From Aquirufa aurantiipilula (lineage in GTDB: Bacteria; Bacteroidota; Bacteroidia; Cytophagales; Spirosomataceae), in the NCBI RefSeq assembly GCF_019923745.1, contig NZ_JAANOG010000001.1:1-64000 (forward strand): 64,000 bases of DNA, given 5' to 3'. The notes under the pieces are model-generated. The model was not told the origin of the DNA. It was given only the letters and a program-made list of their open reading frames with translations, and did not search any database. How positions within the stretch are numbered: the first letter of the stretch is position 1; each line of letters starts with the position of its first letter. Positions 1-7,722 of the stretch are shown here, piece by piece. A program made the position numbers and the translations under genes.

Positions 1-1
1 T

Positions 2-184
2 TATGATAATGCCTTAGCCGAAAGAGTGAATGGAATCTTGAAAAATGAATTCAATTTAGATGCTACGTATAAAAACCTGAAAACCGCTCAAAAAGCGGTT
101 TCACAAGCCATTAAAACCTACAATGAAGTAAGACCGCATTTAGCTTTAAAAATGAAAATGCCAGTTGATTTATATGCAGCTTAA
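2..184 (+). pseudogene. IS3-family transposase (OrfB), C-terminal part, cut by the window start
   Basis: The last 60 residues of a DDE integrase-type transposase are visible; the rest lies upstream of the window, so it may be intact rather than broken. The stretch AERVNGILKNEF carries the final catalytic Glu of the DDE triad in the context usual for IS3 OrfB proteins, and NEVRPHLAL is the typical C-terminal motif of the family. The reading frame closes with TAA at 182-184. The right terminal inverted repeat of the element follows 35 bases later. The same C-terminus is present as a decayed copy near 6912-7108. The IS3 assignment is secure; the subgroup is not resolved. Confidence 0.85.
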
Positions 185-219
185 ACTATATTTACAATGA
201 GTTATTAATAAACCCAACT

Positions 220-243
220 GTCAACCTATATCAGGACAAGACA
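220..243 (+). repeat. Right terminal inverted repeat of the IS3-type element
   Basis: This 24-bp end starts GTCAACCTATATCAGG and finishes AGACA, so the element ends in CA as IS3 elements do. Near-identical ends occur at 37461-37484 (reverse orientation, 23 of 24 bases equal) and 38232-38255 (22 of 24), and a more decayed one at 6912-6937. These recurrences define the element end without any database search. Confidence 0.8.
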
Positions 244-249
244 CTATGT

Positions 250-298
250 ACCATTCACCATTTACAATTTACCATTCACAATTCCCCATTTAACATTA
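250..298. repeat. 7-bp-period intergenic repeat, AATGGTR family, single arm
   Basis: On the minus strand this reads as consecutive heptamers of the kind GAATGGT, AAATTGT, AAATGGT. It abuts the IS3 right end and precedes the gene at 321. Related arms lie at 21543-21611, 56296-56327 and 56463-56490. No partner arm is visible here; it may lie beyond the IS element outside the window. Confidence 0.7.
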
Positions 299-320
299 AA
301 TTTACGGTAATTAAAAGCTT

Positions 321-1208
321 ATGACAGTTCAAAAAGTAGACGTTGCCGTTAATGTGTATGGAAAGCCTTATCAAACGGCTGTGAGTATTTGGTCATTGAT
401 GAAAAATTCAGGGAAGCATATCCAACAAATATATGTGACGCTGGAAAAAAGCCAACCAGAGGGTTTTGATGAAGCTTTATTGCGTTCACTTTTGGAAGGT
501 TTACCCATCATTTATTTCAAACCCAAATTTTTCTTTGGCTGGTGGGAAGGTAGGAGAAAAGGTCTTATTAATAAAATATTATTGTATTTTAAAGATTATC
601 GCTATTCCATTAGAAGTCAGTATCCTTGGGAAAATAGCCGTGCTTCGTGGTTGTTTATGATGCATAACGACATGCTTTATACGGGTGATTTAATTGGCCA
701 TTATTTAGCTAACATTGGGGATGCTATGGGTATAGGCCAAGTGGGTCAATGCTGGAATTGTCCAGCCTTTGGCGAGCTATGTGATGGAAACCGTTATTGG
801 GATTTTCGACCCTCTATGGATGAATTAAAAGCCTTATACCAATCAAGACCTGAGGGTAGAGCTGTTGCTCATGGATTAGTACAAGAAGGTCAATTGAGTT
901 GGCCTTTACCCGAATGTCGTCTGAATGAACATGCAGCTTTAATTAATTTAGTCAAAGCTAGACCCCTTACAAGTCCTTTGGGCCCAGTGGCGCCTATCGG
1001 ACTAAAAAATAGTCTAGATAATGGTATTCCCTGGTTTCAAGGTATGACCTTGCGGGGGCATAAAATGGTGAATGAATCCTACATGCCATTTGCAAAACAC
1101 GCATGGACGAATGATACGGATTGCGGACATGCTTCCTTATTTGATAAAAATATGTACGATAGGGAAGAGGAAATGGCTAAATATGAATTGGCCAAATGGA
1201 GAAATTAA
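321..1208 (+). CDS. Glycosyltransferase-like protein of unknown specificity
   Basis: The 295-residue protein has no signal peptide and no membrane segment. The N-terminus (VDVAVNVYGKPYQTAVSIWSL, broken by a charged stretch) has the alternating beta-alpha look of a GT-A nucleotide-sugar transferase, and HNDM at about 115-118 could be the metal/sugar-nucleotide site in place of a DxD motif. A CWNC pair at about 143-146 and further Cys residues are conspicuous. The gene lies directly after the IS3 end and 12 bases ahead of an M20 amidohydrolase, so it may be part of transferred material. I do not recognise the exact family; the glycosyltransferase call rests on fold-like features only. Confidence 0.5.
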   Translation: MTVQKVDVAVNVYGKPYQTAVSIWSLMKNSGKHIQQIYVTLEKSQPEGFDEALLRSLLEGLPIIYFKPKFFFGWWEGRRKGLINKILLYFKDYRYSIRSQYPWENSRASWLFMMHNDMLYTGDLIGHYLANIGDAMGIGQVGQCWNCPAFGELCDGNRYWDFRPSMDELKALYQSRPEGRAVAHGLVQEGQLSWPLPECRLNEHAALINLVKARPLTSPLGPVAPIGLKNSLDNGIPWFQGMTLRGHKMVNESYMPFAKHAWTNDTDCGHASLFDKNMYDREEEMAKYELAKWRN

Positions 1209-1220
1209 CAACATCAACAA

Positions 1221-2657
1221 ATGAAATCTATGAAAGCTATTTTAAACCTTGCCCTATATATAATTAGTTTTTCCTTACTTGCCCAAGAAGCGGATAAGAA
1301 AAAAGTGATTCAACGCCTACAGCAAAAAGAAAGTCAATATGGTCAAATGGCAAATCAAATTTGGCGATTTGCTGAGGTGGGATATAAGGAAAAACAAAGC
1401 TCATTGCTCTTACAAGAAACCTTGAGAAAAGCAGGATTTACGATTGAATCCGGTGTTGCTGAAATCCCTACAGCCTTTGTGGCTACCTTTGGACAAGGAA
1501 AACCTGTCATTGGTATCATGGGAGAATACGATGCACTACCGGGCATGTCACAGGATTCTATTCCAACCAAAAGAAGTTTAGGTCATTCAGCTGGACATGC
1601 TTGTGGGCACCATTTATTTGGAACAGGCTCCGCTGCTGCGGCCATTGCCGTGAAAGAATGGATGCAAGAAACAGGTCAAAAAGGTACGATTAAGTTTTAT
1701 GGTTGTCCGGCTGAGGAAGGTGGTTCTGGTAAAGTGTATATGGTACGAGCAGGTTTATTTTCTCAAGTAGATGTGATGTTACATTGGCATCCCAACAACC
1801 AACATGTTATTTCTATGAGTAATTCATTGGCCAATAAGGCGGGGAAATTTCGTTTTTATGGATTATCCTCTCATGCGGCAGCTTCTCCAGAAAGAGGTAG
1901 ATCAGCCTTGGATGCTGTAGAAGCGATGAATTATATGGCTAATATGATGCGGGAACATATTCCTTCTACTACCCGAATGCATTATGTGATTACTAATGGA
2001 GGCAAAGCCCCCAATATAGTACCTGACTTTGCTGAGGTTTATTATTATGTTCGTTCTCCTAAAAGAGATATTGTGATGGATGTTTGGGATCGATTGGAAA
2101 ATGCCGCCAAAGGCGTAGCTTTGGGAACAGGTACTAAGTATGAAGCCGAGGTCATTGGTGGTGTTTATGAAATGCTTCCTAATGATCGATTAGCGAGAGT
2201 TATGCATGCCAATTTACAACAGGTGGGAGGATATATTTTAAGTCCATCCGAATTGGCATTTGCCAAACAAATTCAGCAATCTGAAGGTATGGAAATGGTG
2301 GATTTGACGAGTACCAATCAAATTAAAGGGTTGAATGACGGAGATAATTTAGCTACTGGCTCTACGGATGTGGCAGATGTAAGCTGGACAGTTCCAACCA
2401 TAGGATTGGGAACAGCTGCTTGGGTTCCAGGAACTAGTGCACATAGCTGGCAAGCGGTTGCCGCGGGCGGTATGTCTATCGGTAGAAAAGGAATGATGGT
2501 AGCGGCCAAAACATTGGCCTCAACAGCCATTGATTTATTCAAACATCCAGAGTTGGTCAAAGAAGCCAAAGCAGAATTTGATCAAAGGAGAGGACCTAAT
2601 TTTGTTTATAAATCTTTATTAGGGAATCGACAACCCGCATTGAATTACCGAGATTAA
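1221..2657 (+). CDS. Exported M20-family amidohydrolase (AbgB-like peptidase)
   Basis: This 478-residue protein starts with a signal peptide ending near LLAQ at residue 22; a second ATG three codons in (1230) is an equally possible start. It carries the M20D hallmarks: GEYDALPG at about 101-108, GHACGHH at about 125-131 for metal binding, and the Glu pair of AEEGGSGK at about 164-171. These match the family of p-aminobenzoyl-glutamate hydrolase subunit B and related amidohydrolases that split amide-linked amino acids. The substrate is unknown. It follows the glycosyltransferase-like gene by 12 bases and precedes a small exported protein by 13, so the three are probably co-transcribed. The secreted location differs from the cytoplasmic AbgB of enteric bacteria. 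Confidence 0.85.
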   Translation: MKSMKAILNLALYIISFSLLAQEADKKKVIQRLQQKESQYGQMANQIWRFAEVGYKEKQSSLLLQETLRKAGFTIESGVAEIPTAFVATFGQGKPVIGIMGEYDALPGMSQDSIPTKRSLGHSAGHACGHHLFGTGSAAAAIAVKEWMQETGQKGTIKFYGCPAEEGGSGKVYMVRAGLFSQVDVMLHWHPNNQHVISMSNSLANKAGKFRFYGLSSHAAASPERGRSALDAVEAMNYMANMMREHIPSTTRMHYVITNGGKAPNIVPDFAEVYYYVRSPKRDIVMDVWDRLENAAKGVALGTGTKYEAEVIGGVYEMLPNDRLARVMHANLQQVGGYILSPSELAFAKQIQQSEGMEMVDLTSTNQIKGLNDGDNLATGSTDVADVSWTVPTIGLGTAAWVPGTSAHSWQAVAAGGMSIGRKGMMVAAKTLASTAIDLFKHPELVKEAKAEFDQRRGPNFVYKSLLGNRQPALNYRD

Positions 2658-2670
2658 TGCTTGTTAAACC

Positions 2671-3192
2671 ATGAAATATGGCTTGATTCTCCTCCTATCT
2701 GTGTTTTTATGCCCATTTGTTTGGGCACAAAATGCGCCTGCTCTAGCTTGCGAATCGGATGAATATTCAACCTATGTACTTCCCAATTTAGCGAATGCAC
2801 TGGTTTTATTGGATGCCAATCAAGAGCAATTTAAAGGCTTGATGAAAGAATATCAATATCAAGAATTTCATCGAGGAAACGGATTGGAATATTTAGCACC
2901 GAGTAGTCGAGTTAACCAAATGCGCTTAATTCGAAAAGAAAGGAAACAAGTTCAATTCTTACTTTCTCCTACCAAGCTAAGTATTATACAACAATTAGAA
3001 AAAGCTATTAAGGCATATAATCCTGTTATTTCAAAAGATTTTTCTGGGATGACATGGTATCAAATAGACTTTCCTACTTCCAATTCTACTCCTTTGAGCA
3101 TGAAGATTGGGATTAAAATGGAGGAAGATTCGGAAGATCGAGTAGGAAGAACCTGGGCTATTTGGTCATCTACCATTATATTTTCAAGATAA
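2671..3192 (+). CDS. Small exported protein of unknown function
   Basis: The 173-residue product has a clear signal peptide (MKYGLILLLSVFLCPFVWAQ) with cleavage expected after WAQ. The mature part is mixed alpha/beta, without recognised motifs, and has a single Cys shortly after the cleavage site. It is the third gene of the run that begins at 321 and may assist the preceding secreted amidohydrolase, but nothing in the sequence proves this. I do not recognise a family. Confidence 0.6.
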   Translation: MKYGLILLLSVFLCPFVWAQNAPALACESDEYSTYVLPNLANALVLLDANQEQFKGLMKEYQYQEFHRGNGLEYLAPSSRVNQMRLIRKERKQVQFLLSPTKLSIIQQLEKAIKAYNPVISKDFSGMTWYQIDFPTSNSTPLSMKIGIKMEEDSEDRVGRTWAIWSSTIIFSR

Positions 3193-3203
3193 TGAAAGAA
3201 AAC

Positions 3204-3232
3204 AAAAAAGCTCCTATTCAAAAAATAAGAGC
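3204..3232 (-). terminator. Rho-independent terminator (minus strand), copy 1
   Basis: On the minus strand a stem GCTCTTATT / AATAGGAGC with one mismatch is followed by a run of six T. It sits directly at the stop codon of the 35-codon ORF at 3232-3339 and opposite the 3' end of the exported-protein gene. An almost identical, perfectly paired copy lies at 4131-4157. Confidence 0.6.
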
Positions 3233-3339
3233 TAATTGCATTCCTGTGTTCTATAATTATCTTTAATAACTGTGGTTGCAGGTATTTTGTTTGCTGTGGT
3301 AGGTATTATTTTTTCTAATAATGTATCAAAATTATACAT
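3232..3339 (-). CDS. Candidate 35-residue small protein with its own terminator
   Basis: An ATG at 3339 opens a frame MYNFDTLLEKII...NYRTQECN that closes with TAG at 3232-3234, immediately followed by a Rho-independent terminator. The region upstream contains an A-run and T-run that are also kept in the second copy beyond tetR (about 4128-4312). In that copy both ends of the unit are conserved (YNFD near the start and NYRTQGCN near the end at the nucleotide level), but the start is TTG and the middle has diverged and shifted frame. The unit is divergent from tetR. It could be a real small protein, a small RNA whose folded 3' end is what is conserved, or a decayed repeat. I do not recognise the peptide. 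Confidence 0.35.
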   Translation of the reverse strand: MYNFDTLLEKIIPTTANKIPATTVIKDNYRTQECN

Positions 3340-3340
3340 T
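3320..3340. promoter_or_regulatory. Palindrome upstream of tetR, possible TetR operator
   Basis: AATGTAT and ATACATT form a perfect 7-bp inverted repeat around a 7-bp centre, 55 bases ahead of the tetR start codon. Size and position fit an autoregulatory TetR operator. The same stretch holds the start codon of the small minus-strand ORF. A related but imperfect copy lies at 4247-4267 in the second duplicate. Confidence 0.4.
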
Positions 3341-3394
3341 GATTTGGAATAAAAAAAACTATTTTTTATTTTTAAGGAAATCTATAATATAATC

Positions 3395-4066
3395 ATGAAA
3401 ATATACCAAAGAAAAGGGGAGAGGAGTCGTGAAAATATTATTTTATTAGCATCAGAAGTCTTAAATACCTACGGTTCATCTATTACCATAGACGAGATTG
3501 CTCGATATACAGAAATCAGTAAGAGCAAAATTACCAATCACTTTTCTACCAAAGAGAATCTGCATATAGCTATTACTGAATTGTATATACGAGATATGTA
3601 TGACTATTTTGGTTCCATTGTTTATTCGGATCAGTTTAGTTGGAAGGATTATATTGGTATCTTATCGGATATCATGGAAATTCAATTTAAATACCGAAGT
3701 GCTATTATGTTTATTTGGACAGCTTCTTTTAAAGATGAAGCTTTCATGGAGGTAATCAACCATTCTTTCTTACTTAGAAAGAAAAGTATGATAGGTTTAT
3801 TTGAAAAACTGGTCAAAGAAAATTATTTGATGGATAAAGTTTTTGAAGAGAAAAATTTTAAGATTTTTTACCATCAACATGCTATTTTAGGAGTGCACTG
3901 GTTGAATACGTATCTTTTGTTTGATTACAAAAAAAGCTTTCAAGAAGTTAAATCAACCTATTTAGCTGGAACCATAGAAATTTATAAACCCTATCTAACA
4001 GCAAAAGGACTAGCCGAATTTGAATCGCTGGATTTGGTTGAATTTTTAAAATCTAGACAGTCGTAA
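3395..4066 (+). CDS. TetR/AcrR-family transcriptional regulator
   Basis: The 223-residue protein begins with a TetR-type helix-turn-helix: ENIILLASEVLNTYG, then SITIDEIARYTEISKSKITNHFSTKENL at about residues 26-53. The remainder is a helical ligand-binding domain rich in aromatic residues, with no recognisable ligand class. It stands alone between two copies of a small-ORF/terminator unit and is followed by a strong terminator. It may control itself through the palindrome at 3320-3340; no obvious target operon (efflux pump or similar) is adjacent, the nearest being a convergent zinc protease gene. Confidence 0.85.
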   Translation: MKIYQRKGERSRENIILLASEVLNTYGSSITIDEIARYTEISKSKITNHFSTKENLHIAITELYIRDMYDYFGSIVYSDQFSWKDYIGILSDIMEIQFKYRSAIMFIWTASFKDEAFMEVINHSFLLRKKSMIGLFEKLVKENYLMDKVFEEKNFKIFYHQHAILGVHWLNTYLLFDYKKSFQEVKSTYLAGTIEIYKPYLTAKGLAEFESLDLVEFLKSRQS

Positions 4067-4087
4067 ATTAGTCAAGATATAAAAAAA

Positions 4088-4115
4088 GGGGAATGAAAAT
4101 CATTCCCCTTTTTTT
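4088..4115 (+). terminator. Strong terminator after tetR
   Basis: A perfect stem GGGGAATGA / TCATTCCCC with an AAA loop is followed by seven T and preceded by seven A, so it can act in both directions. It lies 22 bases after the tetR stop codon. Confidence 0.85.
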
Positions 4116-4127
4116 ATAATTAGAACA

Positions 4128-4312
4128 AAAAAAAGCTCTTATTCAAAGAATAAGAGCTAATTGCATCCCTGTGTTCTATAATTAATATTGCTATTTCGCG
4201 GCTAAGTATTCTAATTTTAATCTTTTTGGTTTTACCCTCATTGATTAATGAATCAAAATTATACAATGAAATTGAAATAAAAAAATGTTTTTTTTATTTT
4301 CACCAAAAAGTG
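4128..4312 (-). repeat. Second copy of the small-ORF/terminator unit downstream of tetR
   Basis: Compared with 3204-3375, both ends of the unit are conserved: the terminator with the bases encoding NYRTQGCN, and the start region with its A/T-runs and TATAATTTTGAT. The middle of about 60 bases has diverged. The ATG of copy 1 is TTG here and the frame is broken, though a 16-codon frame beginning MRVKPKRLKLEY is present. The pair of units flanks tetR as direct repeats. The remaining bases up to 4425 hold nothing I can identify. Confidence 0.55.
4131..4157 (-). terminator. Terminator (minus strand), copy 2 of the duplicated unit
   Basis: A perfect 10-bp stem GCTCTTATTC / GAATAAGAGC with a short loop is followed on the minus strand by eight T. 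It duplicates the one at 3204-3232 together with about 30 adjoining bases. Here it also serves as the downstream terminator for the zinc protease gene that ends at 4426. Confidence 0.75.
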
Positions 4313-4425
4313 ATTAAAGTCATTAAAATAATGATATAATAGGTGCAATTTTTATAATTAAAGACTATTTACATGATTATTATCGCCTTTCTTCTCTTGT
4401 AAGATTCGATAAATTGTTGATTAAT

Positions 4426-6810
4426 TTAATAGCAATCCATTCCAATGGGAGCTCCGTCAGGTATGCTAGGGCTAGCTAAAGCTTTCCATTCAGCAGGGTG
4501 ATCCAGTGATTCTTGAATGAATTGTTGCATGTATCTAGCAAATGCACTAGTAGTTGCTTTTTTTGTATAATTCTGTTGCCATTTTTTGATGCCTTCATAT
4601 AGCTCTACTTTTGCTAATGGAGCTAAATTGGGAGCATGTAAGGTATTTAAAACGGCTTCACAAACTTTGTAGTTGATGGTTTCTTGTGCGGCATTTAAAT
4701 AAGTATCAGTCCAGCTTTTTTCGAGGGTTTGCTGGCTTATTATTTGTAACAATCCAGAAAGGCCTAAATTCTTATCATCAATGGCATGGTTTTGTTGAAT
4801 ACGCGAAACTCTGTCGGGATGAAGTAAAAAGTCCAGGGTAAATTCAGCCGCAGTTTCCACAGCTCCTAATGCATCAAATGTAAGTCCAGTTTTACTTTTA
4901 AATGATTCTCGAGTTCTTGGAAAGCCAAAGGCTCTAGGAGGAAATAGACTTAATTTTTCTTTAGGTATGGCTATTTCATCAGCTTGTAGTGTTCTCATTA
5001 ATTGTTGTAATGCTTCAATCTGAAGGCTTTTAGATGCAGGTTTGAGTATAACTTCATTTCCTCCTTTGATGGCATAATTGTATTCAAAACCACCTACCAT
5101 TTTGCTAACTGCTTCGGTTTGGTATCGATGCATGAAATATAAGGGCACAAACATATCTTCTAATTTAGAATAGCTCTCGCCTTTCCGCATATTGTCGACT
5201 GAAAACTGTTTGATGGCTTTTTTTCTTAAATCCAACATGCGCTGTAATTCATCTACAACCGTCTGTCCATTATCCCATAAATGAGCATATATATGTGCTC
5301 CACCTGGATTTCTTGCATCAAAATCAGTAATGAATCTAAGGCCTTTTTCATAGGCTTTATTCAAAATAAGCGGTAGTTCTTCTGTGCTATGTTGTCCATA
5401 TGCATAATCTACTGATACTTTGTCCCATTCTCCAATATTGCGGTCATAGGCTTTTGAAAGATCGATTTCATTCCCAACAAAAGCTACTTGAAGATGTGGA
5501 TAATCCATGACACTTGAATTCCCTCGGGCGCTAGCGGCATAATTATGGGCGAATCCTAGGGTATGTCCAATTTCATGAGCGGCTAATTGACGAATTCGGG
5601 CCAAAGCCATTTCCAGCATAGGCTGATTATTTTCATTGTTTTTGGCATAAGGTGCATTCATAAGCGACTGAGCAATCATGAAATCTTGTCGAATCCGTAA
5701 ACTACCTAAGCTCACATGCCCTTTAATGATTTCGCCAGTTCTGGGGTCAGAAATACTTGCGCCATAGCTCCAACCTCTAGTAGAACGATGAACCCATTGG
5801 ATCACGTGATAACGTACGTCCATTGGATCGGCATCGTCAGGTAATATTTTCACTTGAAAGGCATCTTTGTAGCCAATTGCCTCAAAAGCCTGATTCCACC
5901 ACCTTCCACCTTCTAACAGCGCTGATCGGATAGGTTCCGGTGTTCCATTATCTAAATAATAAATGATGGGCTTAATGGCTTCACTGGTAGTTGCGTTAGG
6001 ATTTTTCTTTTCTAATCGATGTCTGGTTATCCATTTCTTTTCTATGGATTCCGTTACTGGAGTGGCATAATCCATGAAGGAAATAGCATTAGATCCTGAC
6101 CTAGGGTCATATTCTCTTGGTTGATATTGATTGTCTGGCAATTCAATAAACGAATGGTGTTCAACCACCGTCACATAATCTGGATTAGGAGTAACCGATC
6201 GAATTTCTGAACCTGTACCATTCCCAGAAAAGGTAAGTCGGGCTTCAAATTCTGTATTTTTAGGGAAAGACTTAGTTCTTTCCATGAACAAAGAACTTCT
6301 TGATTTGTCCAATTGGTAAGAACCTTGCTTGGCTCTAGTTAATGTTTTTAATACTCCATGTGCATCTTGTAATAAAAAATCTGTGGCATCTATGATGTAT
6401 TTTCCATTTTCTTGTCCTTCAATTTTAAAGCCAAAAAGAATGGATTTAGCAAAAGCTTGCTGAACAGAGATCTTTTCCAAAGGATTGCTCGTATTAGCTC
6501 GATATTGGTAATTCGGTTGAATTAAGAAAAGCTTATTCCCTTGTTTTTCAAAATAGACTACTTGCTCATTTCCTAATTGGCCTCGATCCAATCCTAAATC
6601 ATTATTTCCTACTCCCTGACTTAGTGAATAGACATATAGAAATTCTTGATTTAGTTTATCTACTGACAAATAGATTTTATCAGCACCTTCATCATAATAG
6701 AAAGTAAAATATCCCGAATATGCCTTCATGGATTTTAATTTATCCATAATCTGAGCAGGTGCTTGGAAACTTAGTAAGCTAATAAGAATGAGTAGTTTAA
6801 ATGCTTTCAT
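4426..6810 (-). CDS. Exported zinc-dependent metalloprotease (DUF5117/DUF4953 type)
   Basis: This 794-residue protein has a signal peptide (MKAFKLLILISLLSFQAPAQ). The zinc site HEIGHTLGFAHN lies at about 412-423, giving the HExxHxxGxxH pattern of metzincin-like proteases, followed by a conserved SVMDYPH. The N-terminal about 200 residues match the DUF5117 region and the C-terminal part the DUF4953 region known in Bacteroidota secreted proteases. The length is normal for the family. It is transcribed alone, convergent with tetR, and ends at the terminator near 4131. The substrate is unknown; the protein probably acts in the periplasm or on the surface. Confidence 0.88.
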   Translation of the reverse strand: MKAFKLLILISLLSFQAPAQIMDKLKSMKAYSGYFTFYYDEGADKIYLSVDKLNQEFLYVYSLSQGVGNNDLGLDRGQLGNEQVVYFEKQGNKLFLIQPNYQYRANTSNPLEKISVQQAFAKSILFGFKIEGQENGKYIIDATDFLLQDAHGVLKTLTRAKQGSYQLDKSRSSLFMERTKSFPKNTEFEARLTFSGNGTGSEIRSVTPNPDYVTVVEHHSFIELPDNQYQPREYDPRSGSNAISFMDYATPVTESIEKKWITRHRLEKKNPNATTSEAIKPIIYYLDNGTPEPIRSALLEGGRWWNQAFEAIGYKDAFQVKILPDDADPMDVRYHVIQWVHRSTRGWSYGASISDPRTGEIIKGHVSLGSLRIRQDFMIAQSLMNAPYAKNNENNQPMLEMALARIRQLAAHEIGHTLGFAHNYAASARGNSSVMDYPHLQVAFVGNEIDLSKAYDRNIGEWDKVSVDYAYGQHSTEELPLILNKAYEKGLRFITDFDARNPGGAHIYAHLWDNGQTVVDELQRMLDLRKKAIKQFSVDNMRKGESYSKLEDMFVPLYFMHRYQTEAVSKMVGGFEYNYAIKGGNEVILKPASKSLQIEALQQLMRTLQADEIAIPKEKLSLFPPRAFGFPRTRESFKSKTGLTFDALGAVETAAEFTLDFLLHPDRVSRIQQNHAIDDKNLGLSGLLQIISQQTLEKSWTDTYLNAAQETINYKVCEAVLNTLHAPNLAPLAKVELYEGIKKWQQNYTKKATTSAFARYMQQFIQESLDHPAEWKALASPSIPDGAPIGMDCY

Positions 6811-6816
6811 GGTATT

Positions 6817-6907
6817 AATGTAGAATGATGAATGTAGAATGAAGAATGTAGAATGAAGAATGCAGAAAGTAAAATGAATAATGTAGAATAAGTTATTAGG
6901 GTTTAGG
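6817..6907. repeat. 7-bp-period repeat, GAATGNA family, fused to a TTAG-family remnant
   Basis: Ten or so heptamers of the form GAATGTA, GAATGAT, GAATGAA run without a break, followed by TTATTAGGGTTTAGG of the TTAG family. It lies directly upstream of the protease start and directly abuts the decayed IS3 end at 6912. An inverted arm with the complementary pattern (ATTCTACATTC) is at 7689-7712, so the pair encloses the IS remnant and the small membrane protein gene. Confidence 0.75.
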
Positions 6908-6911
6908 TTGT

Positions 6912-7108
6912 TGTGTATTTTACTAATATAAGTTGACTTTGAGTTTATTAATAACTCCTTGTAAATATAAATTAAGCTGTCTATAAATCAACTGACATTT
7001 CCTTTTTAAAGCTGTATGCCGCCAAAATAATTAGTGGATTAGCAAATCGCTTTCTGCACGATTTGTATAGCTTCTAGAATAAATTCAATTGTCAAAATGA
7101 GTAGGTTC
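6912..7108 (-). pseudogene. Decayed right end of an IS3-type element (transposase C-terminus plus terminal repeat)
   Basis: Read on the minus strand, the bases up to the TAA at 6973-6975 follow the transposase end seen at 60-184, with recognisable counterparts of EFNL, QKAV and the PVDLYAA tail, but with in-frame stops and small deletions. The trailing non-coding bases (GAGTTATTAATAAAC) and a degenerate terminal repeat at 6937-6912 complete the match. Only this end is left; no left end is visible nearby. The remaining bases to 7259 show nothing I can name. Confidence 0.7.
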
Positions 7109-7259
7109 ATAAACGACGTCTAATTTTGACTCTAATCAATACTAGGAATGATTATTGAAAAATTAGAATTTGATTTTGAGGACTTTATCAAAATAAGCGT
7201 TGGGCAATTGAGATACAAAAAGCCTTGTATAAGGATAAATGGAGTTTTCTCTAGTGGCA

Positions 7260-7583
7260 CTAATAATCCTGAACAGGTATTTTTTTATCGTCCACTTGGG
7301 AGAAAAAATGCAGTCCACATCCAACTATTAAATAGCTGATATGTGCCGTTACCAGTAAGGAGTAAATTCCATCACTTGGGTTTTGACCGAATAACTGGTA
7401 AGGAGCAAACATGAGGTAGCTAGAAAAGAAGATGTTCAATACCACAATGGAAAAGATTCCCATGCGGTATTTCTTGTATTGTACTGGATGCCAAATTGCC
7501 TTGGCAATTCCTTCCGTGGCATACAACATAATCCATAATAGGACCAAACTCAACATCAGCACTTTTAAAATTTTGTTATTCAT
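7260..7583 (-). CDS. Small integral membrane protein of unknown function
   Basis: The 107-residue product has three to four hydrophobic segments (about 5-24, 43-61 and 75-95). It starts with MNNKILKVLMLSLVLLWIML and ends with the polar tail VDDKKIPVQDY. No family motif is visible. It is isolated, lies between a decayed IS3 end and a WYL regulator, and is enclosed by inverted arms of the GAATGNA repeat family. A frame on the opposite strand (7148-7339) overlaps its 3' end and is less protein-like. It could be a horizontally acquired gene; the reading frame is probably genuine because of its regular membrane pattern. Confidence 0.5.
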   Translation of the reverse strand: MNNKILKVLMLSLVLLWIMLYATEGIAKAIWHPVQYKKYRMGIFSIVVLNIFFSSYLMFAPYQLFGQNPSDGIYSLLVTAHISYLIVGCGLHFFSQVDDKKIPVQDY

Positions 7584-7688
7584 GGTATCTATTTTTTATA
7601 TTTTTTCTTTTTCGATACCCAAATCTCAGTTTATAATCCGCCAAAACTTGGCGATTTACTAAATTTTATTAATTTGCGTCCCCAATAA

Positions 7689-7716
7689 TTCTCTATTCTA
7701 CATTCTCCATTCCATT
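7689..7716. repeat. 7-bp-period repeat, GAATGNA family, inverted arm
   Basis: ATTCTACATTCTCCATTCC reads on the minus strand as GAATGGA, GAATGTA, GAATAGA. It faces the long arm at 6817-6890 in opposite orientation and ends just before the start codon of the WYL regulator. Confidence 0.6.
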
Positions 7717-7722
7717 TTGACC

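Noticed and set aside
7148..7339. 63-codon frame on the plus strand
   Set aside because: It overlaps the 3' end of the better supported membrane-protein gene on the other strand, lies beside a decayed IS end and shows no family features.
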